Assembly: GCA_019454045.1 (NCBI GenBank)
Contig: SKCR01032772.1
Span: 310,001-374,000, forward strand
DNA: 64,000 nt
Source of the DNA: Zanthoxylum bungeanum
Taxonomy: Eukaryota; Streptophyta; Magnoliopsida; Sapindales; Rutaceae
Reading direction: 5' to 3'
A program made the position numbers and the translations under genes. A model generated the notes under the pieces. That model was not told the origin of the DNA and searched no databases. It saw nothing but the letters and a program-made list of their open reading frames with translations. Below, piece after piece: positions 57,090 to 64,000 of this stretch (positions within the stretch are counted from its first letter, which is position 1; every line of letters begins with the position of its first letter).

Positions 57090-57443
57090 TTGAATAAGAA
57101 ATTAGATAATTTACAATGCATTATGACCAAATTCACTCAAGGTGAGAAGAATTTTAAAATGCTACTTGGTTCACAAAGATGTGTTTTTGGAAAGTGTGGA
57201 TTAGGATACAAGCCTCACATGAAAGAAAAATATTTAAACAATTATTTTGTGAAGGCATCCAAATCATATACACATTCATCTCATATACATGCATATAATG
57301 TATCTAAATAAAATGTTAAATGTCATGCATGTAATATGATAGGTCACAAAAGTTATGATTGTTGGATTAAAAAGAAAAATGTGACTGTTATTTGGGTTCC
57401 GAAAGGAACTAAGGTTGACCCCCATGGACCCAAGAAAGTTTGA
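57090..57443 (+). pseudogene. C-terminal gag piece of unit 2 with zinc knuckle
   Basis: After the 251-residue frame ends, the same reading continues with MTKFTQGEKNFKMLLGSQRC and GLGYKPHMKEKY. It then crosses a stop at about 57309-57311, followed by CHACNMIGHKSYDC (CCHC spacing intact) and VIWVPKGTKVDPHGPKK. It matches the last part of unit 1's gag in order. It cannot be translated with the frame upstream unless the stops are bypassed. Confidence 0.8.
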
Positions 57444-58384
57444 GTACCAAAATGCACTTGATAATTTTATAGGGGGAGCTTTGGGAATGATCATAAAGAG
57501 AATTGCGAATTGATCCCAAAGGCTCGAAGAAAAGAGGAATCGCAACGGTTATAGGTAAAATCCATATTTACGGAAACATTGGTATCGTTTCCTCTAAATT
57601 GTGTATGCATGCTTATTTCAAATTGGTATAAATATTTTGAAGCATACAAATGATTAGGCAATATATTCAAACTTCTATTGGTATCAATTGTTCATTTGAT
57701 ATCATTAAATGCCTTAATCATATATTTAAACCCATTATCATATCAATTGGTATCACATTGAATTTATTGAGTTAAATTACATGTATGTGATTACTTGATT
57801 GATTTGCATTGAAGATGCTTTTGTCATTTAAAATATATGAATGAAACTAAAATGCATGTATATCAATAAGTTCCCATTGGTATGATGAAAAGCATGAATA
57901 ATTATTATTTTTTAATTAATTGGTATCATAATTATGGGATGAAATCATTAAAAATGCATTGATCTTAATTCATTTGGTAATCATTGATATAAAATTTTGA
58001 AAAATACATTATGCATGATTTCTACTTCTTTTGGCAAAAAAGGGGAAATGCCAAATGTGCAATTTTTTTTTTAAATTTTGGTATCATCATTTAATGCACA
58101 TAAGTAATTAGTATCTCATTTAGATTTAAATTTTGCTTATCCACTTTTTGATAATGTCAAAGGGGGAGAAATCATTAGAAATGAGATTAAAACTTATTTT
58201 ACCCTCACCCTTGGATTAAGGGGGAGTAATTGTACTAATGTGTTTGTCTAAGTCTTATAGAGTTATTTTGAAGACAATCACACATTGAGGGGGAGCTTAT
58301 ATTGAGTGGGAGCAAAATCGTCAATATTTGGACCTCTAGAAGCTAACAAGTTTTAAGGGGTTGCCATCATAAAAAAAGGGAGAT

Positions 58385-58658
58385 TGTTAGTGACATAGTC
58401 GCATAATGGATTTTGATGACGTCAACAAGAGTGAAGTCTTCGACACACAAAAACGAGACAATACAAAAAGATGTCGAAGTACAACGCGGTGAAGAGCGAG
58501 AATGTGAAGACTAGCGGCAAATCGAAGATAATCTTGCTTAGTCTTAGCTTAGGGCTTTATATGTAATGTGATTTAATTATTCAAGTGCCTAAGCTCATAG
58601 GAAACATGCACATTCACTTAGATGCATTAGGTTCATGTACAAAATGCATTAAAACCAT
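58385..58658 (+). repeat. Third LTR of the array, cut by the next element
   Basis: TGTTAGTGACATAGTC starts after AAAAGGGAGAT and follows the other two LTRs to TGCATTAGGTTCATGTACAA and about 20 bp beyond. At 58659 a different LTR begins. The remaining part of this LTR should lie beyond the right edge of the window. Confidence 0.85.
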
Positions 58659-59538
58659 TGTAAACACTACAATTTTACATAAAGCCCAATGATGAGCCTC
58701 GTATGGAGGCACTACCCGATAAGTCACGAAAGTAGCGGGAAACGCAGTCGATAAGTCAAATTTAAACTCGCTAGTTAACCGCGAGTTCGCTCAGTCGATT
58801 CATGTTTTAAACAATAAATCTTGGCCCAAAACCCCCGCACCCATCCAAAGCCCATATGTACCCATCCAAAGCCCACATGCATAACCCTAACCCTAATGCA
58901 CCACTATATAAAGATAACCTAAACTAAACCCTAAGCTCTCGCTATTCTTCCCAACACTTGGCCCTCGGTAGCCACTCATAAAAAAATAAAACAAAGAAAA
59001 CCCTAATAGCCTCTCTCTAATCTCGAATTCCCAAGCTTTTCTCCTGTCTCTTCCTCACAAACAACCCGTCAACTGAATCACACACAAAAAAGAAATCGAA
59101 AAAAACCCTACTCCATTCCCTCTCGCCACAAACCCTAAAAAGAAAACCTCTCTTCGACCTCTCTCTTTCTCTCACAAGCCAACTCTCGACACCTCACACT
59201 CTCTCAACCAACACACAGACCACTCACGTTAAAACACACACCACTCACCGATTAAAGACACTCAACATGCATGGCCACTGAGCCGTGAAACAACCATCAC
59301 CAATAGTCAAAACATGATCTCCAAAAGCTTACACACACACTCACTCACGGTAACAAGAACACACTCACAGCAGGCCATACGGCAATAGGAAGTAACACTT
59401 CAACCCATGCCCACGTGACCAGCAAAGAAACTGCTCATCCACCTAACACTCGACAACAACTAACTACCCTGCAAGCCGACCACAACCAAACCCTTAAGCC
59501 AAACCGACAACTCACAATTAACCAAAAAAAACCTAAAA
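58659..59538 (+). repeat. Truncated 5' LTR with TATA box and telo-box motifs
   Basis: It aligns with 62202-63105. CTATATAAAG at about 58904-58913 is a strong TATA box. AACCCTAACCCTAA lies just upstream and AAACCCTAA just downstream, followed by more AACCCTA boxes. Similarity to the 3' LTR ends near 59538. Confidence 0.85.
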
Positions 59539-59594
59539 GCCATTATAGATATTCGTTGGGTTAGAAAAGAAAGACTTGTCAAGAAGAGTTTATC

Positions 59595-59643
59595 AAACAA
59601 AAAAAAGAAAAAAGAAAAGAAAAAAAAAGAAGAAAAAAAAAAG

Positions 59644-59675
<32 letters not shown>

Positions 59676-59740
59676 AAAAAAAAAGAAAAAAAAAAAAGAA
59701 AAGAAAAAAAAGAAAAAAAGAAAAGAAAGAAAAATTGTTT
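59595..59740 (+). repeat. Purine-only A/G tract of about 140 bp
   Basis: Runs of A broken by single G bases, with no pyrimidine for over 100 bases. A shorter similar tract is at 60146-60192. The exact length may be unreliable in any assembly. Confidence 0.9.
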
Positions 59741-60868
59741 GTTTTTAGTCCTTAATAGTTAGGCATAAGTCCAATGATGAAATTGTTTGCTTTAGGGTGA
59801 AGTTTTAGAAATGATAAGTTTTTGATGTGCTTTTATCTGATACTTTGAGTAATTGATCTATGTTAGACTCGTGAGCACTTAATCATAGGTTTATAGCAGT
59901 GAAAACCTGAGTAGTCGGCAATGTGACTAGTTGAAGAAATTGCAGGTCGATGAATGACCGTTTCCTTAGATGTCTATCCTGATTTGCTTGTGTTCTGATG
60001 TGTGGCATGGTTGAAAATAAAAGAAAAGTCTCTAAAGTAAAAATAAAAATAAACCACCTATAACCGATAAGCGTGAAGCTACCTATGGGCGAGTATTAAG
60101 ACCACCATGAGGAGAAATGCTACCTTAAAGAGTAGGTGTGTTGAAAAAAAAAAGAAAAAAAAAAGAGAGAGAAAGAAAGAAAAGAAAAAGAGACAAAATA
60201 AATGAAAAGAAATCGTACCATATTGAGCACATAAAAAGTAATTACAGAGCATAATTGAGACATCTAGGTTGGTTTGACCCATCGATCTCAATTCTTAAAA
60301 CGAAATCATTGAGTTGGCTTGCCTAGGAATCAAGCTGTAAAAGAACCTTTGCACACACACACTTTGAGTCTGGCTTAGATCATTTATTCAAAAACTCAGA
60401 TTTGAGTTACATTGAGTGCTTTGAAAGTTCTATGGTTTCATTACGGGGCATTCTTTGAGGACAATAATATGTATAATTATTGGGACTACATGACGAGGCA
60501 TCTTTCAAGAAGGTGTAATCCACATTGACCTAGTGCAAATAGTAGAGAGCAAAATGCTAAGCCAAGTCTGGGGGCGACCAGTCTACCACCCCGTGAATAA
60601 GGGATATATCGAGAACTTGAGCCATGAGACCAAAGAAAACTGAGCAATCACCAGAGTAGAATTGACAGAAGGAAACTATAAGTAGGCCCAGAGGGCGATC
60701 AAAGACTTTTGTATACAAGGGGCGCCAAAGAGCACAAAGAAGGCCTAACCCATCGGAATATGAAATACATTCATGCATACATGCATACACGTCACATGCA
60801 CACAATCTTTTGTTTTATTTTTGTTCGCATGTTTTGAAGAAAAGGAAAACGCGGCAAAGACAAGTAGT
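59741..60868 (+). other. Non-coding interior of the Tat-like element
   Basis: No protein motif was found in six frames. AAGTCTGGGGGCGACC at about 60564-60579 resembles the polypurine tract at 62190 and may be a second one. The rest is leader-like sequence without a recognisable repeat. Confidence 0.6.
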
Positions 60869-61060
60869 TTCGGGAATGAATCCCAGGGTCGAGGCCCACA
60901 TTATCAACAGTCTTCGGGAATGAATCCCGGGGTCGAGGCCCACATCATCAGCAGTATCGGGAATGAATCCCAAGGTCGAGGCCCACATTATCAGCAGTCT
61001 TCGGGAATGAATCCCATGGTCGAGGCCCACAATATCAACAGTTTTGGGAATAAAGCCCAC
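60869..61060 (+). repeat. Tandem array 1: four units of about 45 bp
   Basis: Each unit has CGGGAATGAATCCC(A/G) followed by GGTCGAGGCCCACA and TATCA(A/G)CAGT. CGGGA and TCCCG pair, as do GGTCGAGGCCC parts, so each could form two small hairpins. Open frames crossing it on either strand are by-products of periodicity. Confidence 0.9.
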
Positions 61061-61615
61061 TTTCAGCACAGTTCAGGAACAAAGCCCACTCTCAACACAG
61101 TTCGGGAATAAAGCCCGGGGAACAAAGCCCACACTCAGCACAATTCGGGAACAAAGCCCACTCTCAACACAGTTCGAAAATAAAGCCTAGGGAATAAAGC
61201 CCACTTTCAGCACAATTTGGGAATAAAGCCCACACTCAGCACAGTTCGGGAATAAAGCCCACTCTCAACACAGTTCGGGAACAAAGCCCAGGGAATAAAG
61301 CCCACTCTCAAAATAGTTCGGGAATAAAGCCCACACTCAGTAACAGTTCGGGAATAAAGCCCACAATCAACACAGTTCGGGAATAAAGCCCAGGGAACAA
61401 AGCCCACAGTCAGCACAATTCCGGAACAAAGCCCACTCTCTACACAACTCGGGAATAAAGCCCAGGGAACAAAGCCCACATTCAGCATAACCTAGGGAAC
61501 AAAGCCCGTATTCAGCACAGTTCCGGAACAAAGTCCACATTCAGCATAGTTCGGGAATAAATCCCACCCTCAGCACAGTTCGGGAATAAAGCCCACTCGG
61601 TGGTTCGGGAACAAG
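61045..61615 (+). repeat. Tandem array 2: about twenty GGGAA(T/C)AAAGCCC units
   Basis: Units of about 25-30 bp read (T)TCGGGAATAAAGCCCACACTCAGCACAG with variation. GGG and CCC flank AATAAAG, so every unit can form a hairpin exposing AATAAA; at least ten units carry the perfect AATAAA hexamer, others AACAAA. Confidence 0.9.
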
Positions 61616-61985
61616 ACCCAGAGGTCAAAGTGCCTCGCCATCAACTCAACTCAATTCGGGAACAAGACCCTTAATTCGATTCGGGAACAAGACCCGCTCG
61701 GTGGTTCGGAAACAAAGCCCAGGGGTCAAAGCACCTCGCCACCACCTCACATCAGTAACAGTTCAGGAATGAACCATCTCATATCAGTAACGGTTCGGGA
61801 ATGGACCACCTCTCATACAGTAACGGTTCGGGAATGGACCACCTCTCATACAGTAACAGTTCGGGAATGAACCATCTTTCATCAGTAACGGTTCGGGAAT
61901 GAACCATCTCATATCAGTAACGGTTCGGGAATGGACCACCTCTCAAGTAACGGTTCGGGAATGAACCACCACCTCACAATAGCTC
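61600..61985 (+). repeat. Tandem arrays 3 and 4: GGGAACAAGACCC units, then AGTAACGGTTCGGGAATG units
   Basis: About four GGGAACAAGACCC-type units with GGTCAAAG(T/C)(G/A)CCTCGCCA spacers (61600-61745) change into seven or eight units of about 31 bp with CAGTAACGGTTCGGGAATG(G/A)ACCA. All arrays share TTCGGGAA, so they evolved from one core. Confidence 0.88.
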
Positions 61986-62187
61986 AGTTCGGTAATGAAT
62001 CCTAGAGATCACAACATCTTACAGGGATGAACCTTAGGGGTCGCAGCACCTCGCCATCAAATCAATTCAGTTTGAAGCATCTCGCAAAGCAGCAGGTAAG
62101 TATGACAGCCGACGAACTAGGTAAGTAAAAAAATACATGCATAACTTTGATAGGGTTGTCACTGTCACACATTGCACAAGCCCCATC

Positions 62188-62201
62188 AAAGTGGGGGCGA
62201 C
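62188..62201 (+). other. Polypurine tract before the 3' LTR
   Basis: AAAGTGGGGGCGAC immediately precedes TGTAGATACTG, the LTR start. Confidence 0.75.
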
Positions 62202-64000
62202 TGTAGATACTGTATTTTTACATAGAGCCCAATGATGAGCCTCGTATGAAGGCACTACCCGATAAGTTACGGAAGTAGCGGGAAACGCACGCCGGAAGGG
62301 AAAATTCTAAAATTAATAGCTCGTCAAATTTAAACTCGCTAGTTAACCGTAGGTTCGCTTAGTCGATTCCTGTTTTAAACATTAAATCTTGGCCCAAAAC
62401 CCCCGCACCCATCGAAAGCCCATACACACCCATCCAAAGCCCACATGCATAACTCTAACCCTAATGCACCACTATATAAAGATAACCTAAACTAAACCCT
62501 AAGCTTTCGCTATTCTTCCCAACACTTGGCCCTCGGCAGGCACTCACAAAAAAATAAAACGAAGAAAACCCTAAGAGCCTATCTCTAATTTCGAATTCCC
62601 ACGCTTCTCTCCTGTCTCTTCCTCACAAACAACCCGTCAACTAAATCACACACAAAAAAGAAATCGAAACAAACCCTACTCCATTCCCTCTCACCACAAA
62701 CCCTAAAAAGAAAACCTCTATTCTCTCTTCGACCTCTCTCTTTCTCTCACAAGCCAACTCTCGACACCTCACACTCTCTCAACCAACACACAACCCACTC
62801 ACGTTAAAACACACACCACTCACCGACTAAAGACACTCAACACGCATGGCCACTGAGCCGTGAAACAACCATCACCAATAGTCAAAACCTGATCGCCAAA
62901 AGCTTACACACACACTCACTCACGGTAACAAGCACACACTCACAGCAGGCCACACGGAAATAGGCAGTAACACTTCAATCCATGCCCACGTGACCAGTAA
63001 AGAAACTGCTCATCCACCTAACACTCGGCAACAACTAACTGCCCTGCAAGCCGACCAAAACCAAGCCCTTAAGCCAAACCGACAACTCATAATTAACCCA
63101 AAAAAAACCCTAAGTCATCTTCTCTCCACACTCAGCCTCACCCCACTAAAAAACCTAATGACTCTCGGCAATAGGGACAAACACTAAAGCTTCACGGCCG
63201 GCTCTCTAATTTTGCCTTACACATGTCCTCCATCTCTCATTGAACTCATTCAACGCACACATCTCGTCTTCCTCCCAAACACATACACCGTAACGACATA
63301 AAACCTGAATAGGCACTCAGAAATACAGATTTTTTCCCTCAACACACACGTCATTTCACGGCTCACTCTCCACACACAAACAGAATCGAGCACAAAAGCC
63401 GTCAGCCTTAAAATACACAAAGAGCCCTAACCGAGAACAATCACACAGCCTGACCCACCAAGAGACACGTTAACAAACTAAAAAAATCATGTCTCACACG
63501 GCAAAAACAACCCCCTCTTTCCACCAATTCAGCCAATAGCAAAACAAGCCCACTCACACTCGGTTCTCTCTCACACGAACCACTCACCCTCTCGGCAAAA
63601 CTAACCGACCCAAATAACAAAAAATAACAGCCCCTCTAAGCCACCAAAGCCCTTCATTAACGTGAAAATAGTTCCCAAAATAGTTCCTAAAATAGTCTAA
63701 ATCTGACACAAAAAACACCCCCAAATAGTCCTGAAAGACATCACAAAAACAGTCCCAAAAATCACCCAAAACCAGTCCAAAAAAATAGCCTGAAAAAAGC
63801 AGCAAACAAAGAAAACCGCAACCCTAAACAGTCCAGAAAACATAACCAAAACAGCAAAGAAAACAGAGAAAACAGCGAACCAACGAACCAGAAAAAAATA
63901 GTGGAACATTAACCCTTCTGGCAACGTCTCATCGCACTCCTGAGAAGCGACTTAAATGGTAAGACCTGAGGGCACCCTTTGTTATATTTTATTTTGTCGT
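62202..64000 (+). repeat. 3' LTR of the Tat-like element, incomplete at the window end
   Basis: The first 900 bp match 58659-59538, including CTATATAAAG at about 62471-62480 and the AACCCTA boxes. From about 63105 on it continues without partner; it is C/A-rich with CACACACTCAC-type runs and few open frames. At least 1.8 kb long. Confidence 0.85.

Larger units (their letters stand above)
50468..58658 (+). mobile_element. Three-LTR array of Sire-like, pol-less elements with two different gag interiors
   Basis: LTRs at 50468-51791, 54549-56251 and 58385-58658 (cut) are in the same orientation. Each complete one is followed by a PBS and each following LTR is preceded by GGAGA-type polypurine sequence. 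Interior 1 (51792-54548) and interior 2 (56252-58384) both encode only gag-like proteins and share their 3' non-coding parts but differ in the gag core. No pol motif was found. The middle LTR serves both units. The right end is hidden by a Tat-like element inserted at 58659, so no target duplication can be checked. Confidence 0.88.
58659..64000 (+). mobile_element. Tat/Ogre-like non-autonomous element, right end outside the window
   Basis: A 5' LTR fragment (58659-59538) and a 3' LTR (from 62202) share TGTA(A/G)A(C/T)ACT, GCCCAATGATGAGCCTCG and the following 800 bp. Between them are a purine-rich tract, about 1.2 kb of non-coding sequence and long tandem arrays. The polypurine tract AAAGTGGGGGCGAC directly precedes the 3' LTR. 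The left LTR lacks its 3' part and any PBS or coding region, so a deletion joined LTR to 3' interior. Tandem arrays between coding region and 3' LTR are known from Tat/Ogre gypsy elements; this assignment is inference. Confidence 0.75.

Noticed and set aside
58880..58896. Interstitial telomere sequence (AACCCTAACCCTAA)
   Set aside because: Only two units, at a fixed place in an LTR promoter; these are telo-boxes, not a telomere remnant.
61207..61488. 93-residue open frame on the minus strand in the tandem array (and a 112-residue one at 60773-61111 on the plus strand)
   Set aside because: The frames merely follow the repeat periodicity and have no family features; they are products of array structure.
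1..64000. CRISPR arrays, bacterial operons, rRNA or organelle genes
   Set aside because: Repeats with regular unique spacers, ribosomal or plastid sequences were not seen; the window is plant nuclear DNA.

Overview
This is nuclear DNA from a flowering plant, probably a eudicot, and about nine tenths of it is retrotransposon-derived. The evidence is an intron-containing gene with plant splice sites, a CLE signalling-peptide gene, Ty1/copia and Ty3/gypsy elements with initiator-tRNA-Met primer sites, CACTA, hAT and Mutator elements, and a tRNA-derived SINE. I cannot name the species.

Host genes. Only two loci look like real host genes. (1) A complete seven-exon gene on the minus strand (33445-37303) encodes a 310-residue CWC16/YJU2-family protein (CCDC130/YJU2B homologue), a splicing-associated factor; its start codon is alone in exon 1. 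(2) A CLE8-13-type secreted peptide gene (plus strand, 40386-49822) has been cut in two by a Sire-like retrotransposon with a perfect ATCAC target duplication. The two halves still share one open frame and the CLE motif is at the far end. After the insertion, the 5' half of the CLE gene plus one LTR and part of the element's interior were tandemly duplicated (3.33 kb period).

Layout. 1-1228: 3' part of a gypsy-type LTR (family A). 1229-3709: no gene, one possible orphan exon. 3710-9024: a full-length but decayed copia element, minus strand, TSD AAATT. 9529-24365: one family A solo LTR (TSD AATAC) opened by a stack of nested insertions. These are a large-LTR element with only 158 bp between its LTRs (10003-16806, TSD ATTAT), a copia solo LTR (17878-23555) itself holding two gypsy-type solo LTRs (19469-21450, TSD ACATG; 21756-23470), and a CACTA miniature element (23828-24302, TSD GGA). 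25786-29457: copia LTR remnants with a Sire-like solo LTR nested inside. 30770-31349: hAT-type MITE. 33445-37303: the CWC16 gene with another hAT-type MITE in intron 1. 37485-40071: an AT-rich MITE, then a Mutator-like element carrying a broken FAR1-type fragment and a SINE. 40369-49822: the interrupted CLE locus. 50468-58658: three LTRs alternating with two different gag-only interiors. 58659-64000: a Tat/Ogre-like non-autonomous element with long tandem arrays before its 3' LTR, which runs off the window.

Themes. Several elements keep transposition signals (LTR, PBS, PPT) but lack pol, so they would depend on proteins made elsewhere. Unrelated LTR families each carry clusters of a different CpG-containing palindrome in U3 (GTTCGAAC, ACCGGT, GTCGCGAC), which stands out in AT-rich DNA. 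All boundaries were read by eye; family names for elements without coding sequence are inference.
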